Part shown: piece after piece, positions 24,069-34,182 of the stretch
Layout of the letters: each line of letters starts with the position of its first letter
How positions within the stretch are numbered: position 1 is the first letter of the stretch
From: Labia minor
Lineage: Eukaryota; Arthropoda; Insecta; Dermaptera; Spongiphoridae
DNA: 64,000 nt
NCBI GenBank assembly: GCA_963082975.1
Contig: OY720348.1
Span: forward strand, 16,550,078-16,614,077
Direction of reading: 5' to 3'
Notes under the pieces: model-generated
Database searches by the model: none
Told to the model about the DNA's origin: nothing
The model's input: the letters and a program-made list of their open reading frames with translations, nothing else
Made by a program: the position numbers and the translations under genes

Positions 24069-24470
24069 TTAATTATCACGGTCACGGCTCATTGCACCGT
24101 GGAAAGGAGAGCCACCAAACGAAATAATCGTTGCCGGTAATTTGATATTAGCAGCTTCAGTTAATTTTTCATAAAAGAATTCTATTAAGAGATTCGACGG
24201 ATCCTAATCGAAAACTCCAAAATTGATATTATTAATGGAGGGAGAAAAGAAAGAGAGGGAAGGGGAAATGCCCGCCATACTGACCGACGATAAAATTAAA
24301 GGTGTGGTTTATAACAAATGAAAACGCCTCCCCCACCCACCAATAAACAATTGAGATGTTCTCGAATAGAGTCTACTTCTTTTATCATCAATGAATCAAA
24401 ACAAGCTAGAAGCCATGTTTTTTTTTTACATATCTACATATATAGAAAACTATGAAATCATTTTAAAAAA
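24069..24470. other. Spacer, no gene seen
   Basis: Moderately AT-rich, mostly non-repetitive, without a supported frame. Confidence 0.45.
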
Positions 24471-25278
24471 AATCTGGAGTGTCCCCACTCGACTATCTCG
24501 CAACTTTGAATTGGATTAATTAACATATATTATATTTAAATTAAATTTAATTAATTATAAATTATAAATTACAATTAATACATAATATTTATTAAACCAG
24601 CGCGTGTTTGGTTCTATGTTGATGACATCACGTCAGGTGCTAGCGCGTGATTGGTAGTCAACGTGTTGAAAAATTGATTCCGGTAATTTAAGCTGAAATT
24701 CTATATATAGCAGTTTTATACAATTTTTAATCATGTGAAAAATTATCAGTTTAGAGCAGTGATTCTCAACCACTGTGCCTCTTTCCGACTTTTTTTCTAA
24801 ATTTTTCTCAATTTGGTTCTAAAAAAAATAAGTAAAACTTTTTTGGGACTAGGCTCTTAAACATTTCCGACTTTCTAAATTTTTTCAATATGGTCTAAAA
24901 AAAAAAGAAAATTGGGACCACTTTTTTTCAATTCGGTAAACTTTTACACTTATCGAAAAAGATAAGATGTGTGCCGCCAAATTTTTAAACCGTTAAAAGT
25001 GTGCCGCGGTAAAAAAAAGGTTGAGAATCAGTGGTTTAGATGAAAAAAGGTAATAAGGTAATAATTCTCTTCCGAATGAGCTACATTTTTCAAATGTTGA
25101 TAGAAAACTACAAATTTTGAATAATACCAAATTTCATTATTCTAGTTCAAACCACATTTTTGCGTAATCTTGTCTACACACACACACACACACACACACA
25201 GACACATACATTTTTCTCAACCTTAGTGATAATGACTCAGGGGCCTTCAAAACGTATAAAAACATGAAAATCTCGTGA
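24471..25278 (+). mobile_element. Family A repeat interrupted by a hAT MITE
   Basis: The 5' end TCTGGAGTGTCCCCACTCGACTATCTCGC is clear, in two parts. Landmarks CGCGTGTTTGG and GATGACATCACGTCAGGTGC follow. The element is split at GTTTAG by the MITE at 24757-25033, then continues with an AC run (25178-25200) and ends at AAAATCTCGTGAT without the final hairpin. Confidence 0.88.
24757..25033. mobile_element. hAT-type MITE nested in family A
   Basis: Termini CAGTGATTCTCAACCACTG and GGTTGAGAATCAGTG. The 8-bp flanks are GTTTAGAG (24749-24756) and GTTTAGAT (25034-25041). The uninterrupted family A sequence elsewhere reads CAGTTTAGAGG at this point, so the host sequence confirms the duplication. The interior has partly repeated segments with CTTAAACATTTCCGACTTT. 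Confidence 0.92.
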
Positions 25279-25428
25279 TTTCAAATTAAAAATAAGTGTC
25301 AAAATAAGAACCTACTTCCCCTTATCCATCTCCAAAACATTACATTCGTACCCATTTTTTCTTTATTTTACTATTATATTTAACTTATAATAAAATACTA
25401 AAGAATTTTTGATTTTGACAAAAATAAA

Positions 25429-25566
25429 ATAACCATAGGAAAAGTTTAAATTAAAAACAATATATAAAAAAAAATAAATAAACCAAGTGGCACAGCTTTA
25501 TAATATTTAACAATTCAGCCATATTAAATTATTAAGAAATTTAATATTCTTCTTAAACTCCTAACA
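25429..25566. repeat. Repeat E, copy 1
   Basis: This segment of about 138 bp (AACCATAGGAAAAGTTTAAA through CTTAAACTCCTAACA) recurs with high similarity at 53106-53238, where it interrupts the AC microsatellite of a family A copy. Both copies contain AAGTGGCACAGCTTTAT and AACAATTCAGCCAT. No terminal repeats or coding capacity seen. Confidence 0.85.
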
Positions 25567-25679
25567 TTCTTCTTAATCACCAATACCAATATATAAAATA
25601 TTAGAAGAATAAGATTGTAATATCTTAAATAAAAAAAAAAAATAAATATATATATTAGGTGTGAAATGAATTGTAGAAT

Positions 25680-26280
25680 GAAGTTGTCTGGGGCGGACTG
25701 ACCATTTTCTCTCAACCCCCCCCCCCCACTCCTGCCCTTACACACTTTCATTCATCCGCCCCAGTAGTGTTTCTCGGACAATGAACCCCCTCCGGGCTGT
25801 CTCTATTTGATTTGTCGGGCGCCCCTCCGGCCAAACAACTGTCCCGCTGTTTTCCGGGGCTATTTGATCGAGTGCGCCACGATGTCGGCTGTCATCACGA
25901 CAATTACTCACAGATCGACAGCCACTGATAAATGACGTTTCCCTCACCACCAATACAACCAGATTCCTCGATGTATTCTGTGACAGAAAAGTGTCAAAAT
26001 CGATATATTAATTGTCCGACCTGTTAGATCCATGTGATGTGGACCAAACGTTTTTCTAATTGAATGAAATTTATGACATTATTTATAAAATCATTTTTCA
26101 TGGAAGGTCTATTTGGGGGACAGTGACGCGGAGAATAAGGGGGATGGGACTCGTCAGGGACTTGTGGAAATCATGATATATGATGGTCCACTTTGAAATG
26201 CGTTCAGCAAGAATTACATTTGTGCATTTTATCAAGTGAATAAATGATATAGTGACGCGACGGGCGCGTACAATGGGTTT
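25680..26280. other. Non-repetitive island of higher GC
   Basis: Apart from a C run (25719-25729) this is unique within the window, with far more GC than its flanks (for example CGGGCGCCCCTCCGG, GTGCGCCACGATGTCGGC, GTGACGCGACGGGCGCG). Frames are short and not protein-like. Such islands in AT-rich genomes are often conserved regulatory DNA or promoters, but only comparison with other species can show that. Confidence 0.3.
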
Positions 26281-26674
26281 GTTTCAATCATTTAATTATG
26301 TTACATAATAAAATATAAAAGACTTAATATGAATCGTTAATTAATTTTGCTCTCTATTGTTTGTTGTTCATTGAACTTTCAGTTGGGAGGATTAGAATAA
26401 TTACAAATGGCAATTTTTGCAGGAAAAAAAAAACAAATAAAAAAAAACCCTGCAAAATTAAAACTGCCACTGATGGACATATCAGCTCAATTACATTTAT
26501 TTATTTAGTGTATAACAGTTTTCGAAAACAATGCAATTGGATAAAATAATCAATAATCGCTTTAGAAATTTAAATTCAACATGTCATTAATGATAAAATT
26601 AAATTAAAAAATAATAAATAAATAAATAATATTTCAGAGAAGGATAATTTATATTTTAATTTATTATATAAGTA
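26281..26674. other. AT-rich spacer, no gene seen
   Basis: Ordinary AT-rich DNA. The short plus frame at 26361-26549 has no features. Confidence 0.45.
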
Positions 26675-27125
26675 CGAGGGCAGGTCAATAATGACTTTTT
26701 GAATGAAACAGATTTTTAAAAAAAAAAAAAAAAATTGTTTTATTTTTCAACATAGTCTCCTTTGAGCTGTATACACTTCGTCCAACATTTCTTCAATTTT
26801 TTTATTCCTTCCAAAGAATAAGATTTGTCGAGGACATCAAAATAGGTATTTGTTTGTGAGAGGATTTCATCATTAGAGTCAAATCTCTTTCCGCCGAGCC
26901 ATTTCTTCAGGTTAGAAAATAAGAACTAGTCACTCGGGGCTAAATCCGGAGAATAGGGCGGATAAGGGAGCTATTCATATCCCAATTCATGTGGATTATC
27001 ATGGAAATTCACTTTTCTTTCTTTTCAATTTAAGAGGCAATACTATTAATGAATGTCAAAAAAAAAAAACAAACTAAAAGACTCAGCTGGTCCCAATTTC
27101 GACAGTAGTCAGCTGATAGGTGCCT
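26675..27125 (-). mobile_element. Truncated mariner element C with transposase relic
   Basis: The left terminus CGAGGGCAGGTCAATAATGAC is preceded by TA. The minus strand encodes a mariner C-terminus: PYPPYSPDLAPSD, then a stop where Tyr is expected, FLFSNLKKWLGGKRF, and an ending near CWTKCIQLKGDYVEK. The segment 27040-27125 matches the 5' leader also present at 32980-33117. The central transposase and the right terminus are missing. Confidence 0.82.
26746..26990 (-). pseudogene. Mariner transposase C-terminal relic
   Basis: The conserved SPDLAPSD motif holding the last catalytic Asp of mariner transposases is present, followed by a premature stop and the LKKWLGGKRF region. The upstream catalytic half and helix-turn-helix domain are gone. 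Non-functional. Confidence 0.75.
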
Positions 27126-27454
27126 GCTGACAAGAGAAATTATTAAATTTTTAACTTGTTGTATATATATAATAAATCTTTATTATTTGAAATTTATAAA
27201 AGAAGAATTTTTATAAATATAAATTATTTATTATTATATTTGAAAGATATTAATAATTAAATACTCATAAAGAAATTAATAGAACCAATTATCGATGGCA
27301 ACTTGTTAAATATTGCTCTATAAGAATTTTGAGCTACAAGTATATAATGTTCTTTTATATTACTATTTATTATGAGAGTTTATAAAATAATTCGCGGATA
27401 AAAGAGTTGGCCTTTTAATTGTGCATTTCTTTAAAAAACAAAATCACCTAAGAT

Positions 27455-27754
27455 CAGTGAATCTCAACCACTGTGCCGAGGCCCTTTTGTGTGCGATTTT
27501 CAAAATGTGCCGACAAATTTTACAAATATAAAGTTCAAATTAAGGATAAGTACTTATTTATTTTATATGTGTGTAAAAAAAAATGACAAAATGTTTTTGC
27601 GATCAGGCTCTTAACATTTTCGACTTTTTCAATTTTTTCAATATGGTAAATAAGTAAATATTAACTTTTACACTTATCTTTTTCTTTGTGTGCCGCCAAA
27701 TTTTTAAACCGTTAAAAGTGTGCCGCGGTAAAAAAAAAAGGTTGAGAATCACTT
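27455..27754. mobile_element. hAT-type MITE with perfect 8-bp duplication
   Basis: Termini CAGTGAATCTCAACCACTG and GGTTGAGAATCACTT enclose 300 bp. CCTAAGAT is repeated exactly at 27447-27454 and 27755-27762. Interior blocks GTGTGCCGCCAAATTTTTAA and AAAGTGTGCCGCGGTAAA match the other copies. Confidence 0.95.
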
Positions 27755-27762
27755 CCTAAGAT

Positions 27763-29023
27763 CATCATTTTCGTATTGATAAGACCTTTTGTTAAGCCTG
27801 TAAAGTGATTACCATCGTAACTTGGACATACTCACATATCAATCCTAAAAAATGATTAAATCTTAAACAAAAGTTCAAACATTTTGATTAATATTAACTT
27901 TTCTTAATATACAATTTGTGTAACTCATTTTTTTTTGGACTCTTGTCAAATACTTGAAGGTAATTATCGTAATAGCAGTAAAAATATCCAACATTTGTAT
28001 AAATATTCATTTCAAAAAAATGGGGATGAGAGTTGAAGAGGGTGTGGGAGTATCTTTTTGCTCAAGTCAATAAGTTGGTTAATTGGTGCGGGAGTTGTTT
28101 TATAGGGGCGCATAATGGCAAGGGGGCAATGGAGGAGGGGGGCTGTCAGAGGCATATTTTTTAATTCAGTGGGATTTCGAACGCCCAGCCAGCGAAAAAG
28201 AGATACGGACAACAATTTCCCTCTGGTGACGATTATTTAATTAATTCCAAGTCTTTTAACTGTAAAGTCATTATAACTCATTAGCATACATTTTGCCTGT
28301 GTTGCTGCTTCCCTGCAAAAAAATACAGTCTAATGTTTCAACTCATCTATTTTATTCGTTGGTAAATATACCTTTTGTTACTCGCATAAGAAATATGATA
28401 CCGAAAATTATCTTTTAGACAATTAAAATAATGGATCTAAAATACACTGAATTAAATTTCCTCGATATTTATTTTAATGATATTCCCTTAAGAGAAGGGG
28501 ATTTTTAATGTGTTGAAACAATAATTGGATTAAAATTAGAATAATTATAAATATATCTTTTTAAATACAAATATATACACATATACATAAATATCCTATA
28601 GAATGTATATTCTCAAAAAAAAATAAAAAAGATTTATTCCATTTGCTTACACGTGACCAAAGTTTAAGTAATGAAGTTAAGGAAAATATACCAAAACAAT
28701 CGATGATCCGGTTCACAAAATATTAAAGAAATATGTAATGAATTCCAAATAAATATTATGCATATATTAAAATAAATTGGTAGATGATGATGATTAGGGG
28801 ATCTAGACTTAAAAAATGTATAAAATTTAAAATTAATTTGAATATATAGAATCATTTGAATTATCTATATTTTGTAATATATATTTATATAATACATTAG
28901 AATAACTTATTAATATTTAAAAATTTTGAATAGATTTTGAAATATATTTTTAATTGTATTATTGTACAAATTTAAAAACAAATCTATCTGTCTAAGATGA
29001 AATAGAAAATATTTGGTAATTGT
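27763..29023. other. AT-rich spacer, no gene seen
   Basis: Includes a less AT-rich segment at 28020-28230 with no convincing frame. The minus frame there (28012-28215) has no domain. Confidence 0.45.
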
Positions 29024-29718
29024 TTAGTCTAACCGATATATGATGGATCTTGATAAAACTTTACCATCAGATTTCTCTTTTTGATTCAAAACAAACTTTC
29101 CTTAAGAAGTTTATGGCGGTCGCTCCTAGTTCACGAGATAAAAATTATTAAAGTTTGAGTTATGAATGATCAGCCATTTAATAATGTTTTATTGACTAAT
29201 TCACTAATTATTCATTTATTCACTAATTTTCGGTTTTTTGGAAAAATTATTTAATTAATTAATTTTTTAATCTTCTCTTATAAAAACAGAAATATAGTGT
29301 AGCCCCCTAGTGGTCAAATAATAAAACATGGTAGCTAAATAGAATATATATGCAAACTTTAATAATTTTTATCTCGTAGACTAGAAACGACCGCTAAATA
29401 CTGCTTAAGGAAATTTTGTTTGGAATAAAAAACGTAATCTATTGGTCAAATTTTATATATACCCATCATACATCGGTTAGAACAGAGGTTCCCAAACATT
29501 TCTGGTTTGCGGCTCCCTAAATAATCGAATTTTTTCCGAGGCTCCGTTAATACATTTTTATATAAATTTTTATCAGAGCATCGCAAAATCATCTGACTTT
29601 TGTTTTTTTTAGAAACATATTGAAAAAAATTTAAAAATAATCGAAAATGTTCAAAAAAATTTTTTTTAGAATCAAAAATTAGAAAGTTTGGGAATCACGG
29701 ATTAGACTAAAAAATTAC
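29024..29718. mobile_element. Long-TIR MITE split near its right end
   Basis: Inverted arms of about 130 bp (29024-29157 and 29353-29485) share TTTCCTTAAG, AGCGGTCG/GGCGGTCG and CGAGATAAAAATTATTAAAG. The right arm is interrupted inside its last bases by the hAT MITE at 29483-29699 and finishes with GATTAGACTAAAAAATTAC. The left arm reads GTAATTGTTTAGTCTAACC, which confirms the rejoined end. Superfamily unknown. Confidence 0.8.
29483..29699. mobile_element. hAT-type MITE nested in a TIR arm
   Basis: Termini CAGAGGTTCCCAAAC and GTTTGGGAATCACG. The flanks GGTTAGAA and GATTAGAC each differ by one base from GGTTAGAC, which is what the intact opposite arm predicts, so the 8-bp duplication is supported by its host element. 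Confidence 0.82.
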
Positions 29719-29780
29719 TAAAAACAATTTTAAGATTTATGAAATTGAAAATTAAATTTAAGATAAATAAATTAATATAT

Positions 29781-30065
29781 TGTGGGTAACAGGTAGCTTC
29801 TTTTTTGTAATTCTAATAGAAAAGAGGTCTACTTCAGGGAGTAGCGCCCCTGCCCTCACGTGAGCTCATTATTTTTTCTCACCCTCCTTTTACATGGAAG
29901 AATCATGTCCTTTACCCTTTGCCTCCTTTGAATTGATTTCCTTACTATTCACCTCCCTGATCCCCCCCAAAAAAAACATTTTATTTAGATGAAGGCGAAT
30001 ACCTAGCATAGATTCATTAAAAAGAAACAAAAATTAAACTTTCACTCTTAATATGAGACGCTGAT
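29781..30065. repeat. Repeat F, copy 1
   Basis: Shares TAGAAAAGA, TTCAGGGA, the block CCCTGCCCTCACGTGAGCTC, GAATCATGTCCTTTACCC and CATTAAAAAGAAA with 35295-35597 and, in part, 37090-37262. No coding content recognised. In this copy a LINE relic follows directly. Confidence 0.75.
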
Positions 30066-30079
30066 TAAAGCCTCATTTA

Positions 30080-30480
30080 ATTCATTCCGAATTTCGGAAG
30101 TTCTGACAGTTGATTCCCGCATCTTACTCTTGAATCATACGTACTAGTTTTTTGAAAGTCCCATTTAGATCAGGATTTGAAAATGTTTTTTTCCGGTCTA
30201 TTGAGTTATTTGCTTTTGTAAAGTCTACAAAAAATTGGTGAACAGAAATATTTAATTCGCGTTTTTTTTATATCTGATCGAAAGTTGATCGATTTGGCCG
30301 AAACCCGCATTGATACTCTCCTAGTATTTCCTGGTCGTAATTTTATTAAAACAATATTCAAGAGAATCTTATACGATGTCGTCAAAAGAGGTATTTCCCT
30401 GTAGTTGGTTCTATTTCCCTTCTTAACGAGTTAATAAGTGCCTTCTGCCATTCTAATGGCATTTTTTACTTATGCCAGAT
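30080..30480 (-). pseudogene. LINE reverse-transcriptase relic
   Basis: On the minus strand, scattered over several frames, pieces resemble non-LTR reverse transcriptase. Around 30330-30430 there is a block like NYRGISLL...YKILLNI. Around 30270-30330 there is one like GEYQ-GFR followed by SI/TDQ, and then a weak match to the FVDFKKAYDS region at about 30200-30240. Many stops and frameshifts show long decay. The clade cannot be decided from this. It is flanked by repeat F and by the 30640-30720 segment that recurs near 35895-35975. Confidence 0.55.
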
Positions 30481-30777
30481 CGCAAGAAGGAATTATTTGC
30501 ATATATCAACTAAAGGTTTTCCTTCATATTTATAAAGAATCCGAAACTCATATATATGTTATATTCTTTGGAAATAATTCTGAACACAACTATTCAATTT
30601 TGATCACTTTATGTAAATTTTTAGCAAAGTTTCTTAAAAAACTATCTAGGCTATTTTATTCAACATAATTTACGCCAGATTCTAAATAAAATGGATTTCA
30701 ATAAAAATAAAAAATAGATGTAATTTTTTATTGATAAAAAAAAATTCACTTTAAATTTTCATGTCTAAATAATCTTA

Positions 30778-30965
30778 TCTTATTATGCTAGCTAAAATTG
30801 TATATATGTATTTACCTATATATATTGGTTCTCAAAAACCGCTCTAACGATTTTTTTCAAATTCACACTAGATATAGTATTTATAAAGAAAAATTAAGTT
30901 TTATTGATGATATCTCTTGAAACATACAGCTTCATTATTAATTTCTTAATTGAAAATTATATATG
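30778..30965 (+). mobile_element. Family D repeat, 5' fragment
   Basis: Starts CTTATCTTATTATGCTAGC and continues with GGTTCTCAAAAACCGCTCTA, TTTCAAATTCACACTAGATA and TAAAGAAAAATTAAGTTTTA. Similarity to the copies at 12086 and 59217 then fades. Confidence 0.6.
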
Positions 30966-31036
30966 GAAAACGTCAAAATTTTTAATACTGCCTGCTAAGA
31001 CAGTAAAAAAATGAAAATTTTTTATCTAAATACATA

Positions 31037-31102
31037 TAGTCCAGCGGTTGGACTGATGTTTTAACGAGTGGATTTCGTCGGTTCGAAACTCGCCGGGTGA
31101 AT
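31037..31102 (+). other. tRNA-like relic
   Basis: CCAGCGGTTGGACTG and CGGTTCGAAACTCGCC resemble A and B boxes at about the right spacing. The T stem does not pair and no proper acceptor stem is seen, so this is a decayed tRNA-like sequence or SINE head. Confidence 0.3.
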
Positions 31103-31299
31103 CGTTATTTAAAAATGAAAATAATGATTTTGTTATTTTTTTTTCTTTTTATCTATTGTTTACTTTTTAATAAATTACTATTCTATATTTATTTATTCAT
31201 TGTTCTTTTATTAATAAAGTTTTAGATAGTTTTATAAGTTTTAATATTTTTTCAATAAAATATTATTCAATATATTTATTAATATTATTTTATTTATTA

Positions 31300-32225
31300 T
31301 TATTGAGTACCCGAAGTTCCATTCATTTTAATCAGATTGATGCAATGATGCAACAGTTAATAATTGTAATATTGTAATAAATTTCTATCTTGAAAATTGT
31401 TACATATTATTCAGGATATTTTAAAAACTATTTCTTTCTTTAATTAATATTCATTTTTTCTATAAGTCAGATATATTTCCAAATATTAAATAATTTTTGA
31501 AGTGAAAACTTCTTTAGCGGCGTTGAGCACTTTTGCGGGATGGGGAAAAAGTATAGAACTCGCGTGATCGTGACCAACACCATGAAACCATCTGCTTTCA
31601 AATTTCTTATAACAGAGCGCGAAATTTGAATTGTCATTAGAACTGTTTTATAAATTATCTCTAACATATAAATATATATTTATTATGTAAAGTTCATTTC
31701 ATATATACATATATAATCAAAATTATACGAAATGAACTTCACATAATAAATATATATTTTATGTTAGAGATAAGAATTATAAAACAGTTCGTATTGCAAT
31801 ATTTTAAACAAAGTTGTGTATTTATATATATATAAATATAAGTTACAAATTTGTTTAAAATATATGTTTAAAATAATATATAAGTTATATATATATACAT
31901 GCATATGAAATTCATCTTTCTCGTGAAATAGCGCGAATTTCGTCTGTTTTAAAATTTCTTACGCAGAAGTTTTCACTTCTGTCGGCCAGTCCCACGACTG
32001 CCAATTTTGCTTTTTTAATTCCGAAAAGCTGCAAAGCACGTTTTTTTGTCTTTAGTTTGTTTTATAACCACTTGGGGCGCTAAACAGTTTTTCAAAAAAA
32101 CACTATAGAAAAAAAATATATGTACCTATATATTATATATTTATGTATTATTGAGGAGCACAAGTTCATTAATTTTAATCAGATTGATGCAAATGTGTAA
32201 CATTTAATAATTGTAATAAATAATT
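31300..32225. repeat. Compound palindrome flanked by direct repeats
   Basis: An outer direct repeat (TTTTAATCAGATTGATGCAA at 31327-31346 and again at 32176-32195) surrounds inverted pairs. GAAGTGAAAACTTCT at 31500 pairs with AGAAGTTTTCACTTC at 31967; GCGCGAAATT at 31616 with AATAGCGCGAATTTCG at 31927. A strong inner inverted repeat of about 60 bp lies at 31637-31698 and 31730-31791 (ATGTTAGAGATA, GAAATGAACTT). It looks like a decayed palindromic transposon. No transposase frame. Confidence 0.7.
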
Positions 32226-32254
32226 AAAGAATTGTGTATCAATATTTTTTAAAG

Positions 32255-32370
32255 GGTAGAGCGAGAGCTCGGTGTCCCAGGTATTAATATTACCAGCCAA
32301 ATCCAATAATAATGAATCATTTTTTTTAACTTAAGTACCGAGCCGAGGCTCGGGGTCCCGGTACTAATCT
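32255..32370. repeat. Fragment related to the family D right end
   Basis: Carries GAGCTCGGTGTCCCAGGTATTAATATTACC and GAGCCGAGGCTCGGGGTCC, in two near-repeats, similar to the CGGTGAACCAGGTACTA end of family D and to 8770-8860. Confidence 0.4.
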
Positions 32371-32375
32371 ATAAA

Positions 32376-32530
32376 ATGCATATGAAAATACTCGTTAAAA
32401 AAAGTAGATTCATTTTCACTAGTAATATTTAATTTTACAATGCCTCCTTAATTAAATATTAATTATTGAATGTTGACAGATAAAAGTTGAAGTCCACCGC
32501 CATGTTGAATGGCTGACCGCTCAAATTCAA
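32376..32530. repeat. Repeat G, copy 1
   Basis: Shares ATACTCGTTA, GTAGATTCATTTTC, CCTTAATTAAATATTAATTA and GCCATGTTGAATG with 36027-36175. Function unknown. Confidence 0.7.
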
Positions 32531-32595
32531 TTCTTTTATTTGATCTGATTGCTAATTATATTATTATCAGCCAATCATCTATTATTATTTAATGT

Positions 32596-32715
32596 TTACT
32601 CTATCTCGCCAGAGATAGTATTGGGATCATGAAAATTTTCGACGTCGAAATTTTGATGTTTTTATATGTTTTGAAGGTCCCTTAATCATTTTCACTAAGG
32701 TTGAGAAAAATGTCT
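32596..32715 (-). mobile_element. Family A repeat, 3' fragment
   Basis: Contains the hairpin CTATCTCgccaGAGATAG and continues through TTTGATGTTTTTATATGT and GGTTGAGAAAAATGTCTGT. It is then cut by the SINE that follows. Confidence 0.8.
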
Positions 32716-32970
32716 GTTCTGTCTTCGGAGTTTGGCCATCATCGTGAATAGCCTTAGAAGCTGCTCAGCCATGATGATTTTATTTGGGAATATTAATGCG
32801 GTGGTTTCCCGTTGCCTTCCGCATGTATAAAACCAGGAACTGACAATTCCTGGAGCTGGAGGCAGCTGATATTAAATTGAATTTATTAGAATAATTTGTT
32901 CTTATTTGAAATCGAACACCGACTTCTTATGTAGAAAATCGCTACACTACACTCTCGGCTAGCTGCCTCC
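32716..32970 (-). mobile_element. tRNA-derived SINE, second family
   Basis: The minus strand starts GGAGGCAGCTAGCCGAGAGT (A box TAGCCGAGAG) and has GGTGTTCGATTTC (B box) about 40 bases later, matching RNA polymerase III promoter spacing. The body includes TTCCTGGTTTTATACATGCG and CCATCATGGCTGAGCAGC. It differs from the SINE at 1047, 39429 and 60521, so it is a separate family. It sits between a family A fragment and a mariner leader fragment. Confidence 0.65.
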
Positions 32971-32979
32971 TAGTATACT

Positions 32980-33117
32980 ATTAATGAATGTCAAACAAAA
33001 ACTAAAATACCCAGGTAGTTTCAATTTCAACAGGAGTTAGCTGATTTGTGCCTGCTGACATTTTCATTTAAGAGACAGGAAATTCAAAAAAGGAACGGAC
33101 TTATTGACCTGTCCTCG
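32980..33117 (-). mobile_element. Mariner element C, 5' end fragment
   Basis: Ends with TTATTGACCTGTCCTCG followed by TA, the inverse of the terminus at 26675. The segment TACTATTAATGAATGTCAAA through TGCCTGCTGACA matches 27044-27130. Only the 5' leader of the element remains. Confidence 0.78.
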
Positions 33118-33360
33118 TAATTTTCATATTAAATCATATGTATTTATCTAGGTACTAACATATTAGAATTTATTATATTTCAAAAAATTATATATTAACT
33201 AAATAATGGGGTAAAGATCATTCCTAGTATGTCCAAAAAATAAATTCTTATTTTTTTCTTATTCGAAATTGATTTTTTTTATTTTTAGTATAAAATTAAA
33301 TTAGCACGAATTAGATTGGATAAAAGGTTGATGTTTCAATGGATTTGTTTGTTGTTGTAG

Positions 33361-33543
33361 GGACAGAGGATACGGCTATCAATATTCTCTTCCGTGGAGC
33401 TTCGAGATCTCAGGAGAAGATACGAAGAAACAAACAAAATCACGATCCATGATAATGAGGCAACATCGAAAGCGATTAGTGAAAGAATGTCTCATCGCCC
33501 ATCAAGAGCGGTCCAATTGCTCTCCCTTTGCCCGCTTAATTAG
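33361..33543 (+). CDS. Candidate terminal coding exon (unrecognised)
   Basis: The sequence GTTTGTTGTTGTAG at 33347-33360 is a plausible splice acceptor. Directly after it a frame stays open for 60 codons and ends in TAG at 33541-33543. Composition is protein-like and charged (for example VELRDLRRRYEETNKIT) and base composition is clearly less AT-rich than the flanks, with no match to any repeat in the window. It lacks a good start codon of its own, as an internal or last exon would. I recognise no family. Chance remains possible. Confidence 0.3.
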   Translation, partial: GQRIRLSIFSSVELRDLRRRYEETNKITIHDNEATSKAISERMSHRPSRAVQLLSLCPLN

Positions 33544-34182
33544 TTTTTTTCTTATTCAAAATACATAAATTTAATTAAAACGTATCGTCTTCAGTATAAA
33601 CGAGCCTTCATCATTTTATTTTAACGAATATTATCTTTTTGGTTAGAATGAGACTTGAATCCTGGATCGTTGGAGGGCTGAAAGCTTGGAAATGCTTCTT
33701 GAGATGGTACATTGAACCACTTGTGGGCAATTACCAGGAGAAAAATGTTTTGATTTTTTTTTATGGAATTATTCATTTCCCATTGTCTAACTAACATTAA
33801 TAATAATAATTGATAAGTTAATACATTGAAAACAAAATGAATATACTTAATAATTTAATATTTCATTTTTTCTTTTATTTTATATACATACGAGTACTAT
33901 ATTTCTAAAATTTTTACTATCTCGCCAGAGATAGTATTGTGATCATGAAAATTTTCGATGTGAAATTAAATAAAAGCGTGTAAATTTTTTTTTTTTTGAT
34001 TTATTAAGATATAATATAAATTAGAGATGGTCAATTATAATAATACTTTGACAAATAATTTTTATATTTTTTTTTTAATACAATTTTCATATTCATCTTT
34101 TGGTTCAAAAAGGAATTATTTTAATGGTTTTTGGTTAATATTAATTTATTTGTATTTAATAAGAAAGTGAAATAAATAAAAA
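33544..34182. other. AT-rich spacer
   Basis: Holds only the family A fragment at 33915-33964; otherwise nothing supported. Confidence 0.5.
33915..33964 (-). mobile_element. Family A terminal hairpin fragment
   Basis: ACTATCTCgccaGAGATAGT followed by ATTGTGATCATGAAAATTTT and then loss of similarity. A minimal relic of a family A 3' end. Confidence 0.75.

Noticed and set aside
23768-24140. Several frames of 81-111 residues across the N gap
   Set aside because: They translate undetermined bases and are artefacts of the gap.
28012-28215. A 67-residue minus-strand frame
   Set aside because: No motif, and nothing to separate it from chance in a pyrimidine-rich stretch.
31037-31102. A true tRNA gene
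   Set aside because: A and B box-like segments exist but the cloverleaf stems do not form; kept only as a tRNA-like relic.
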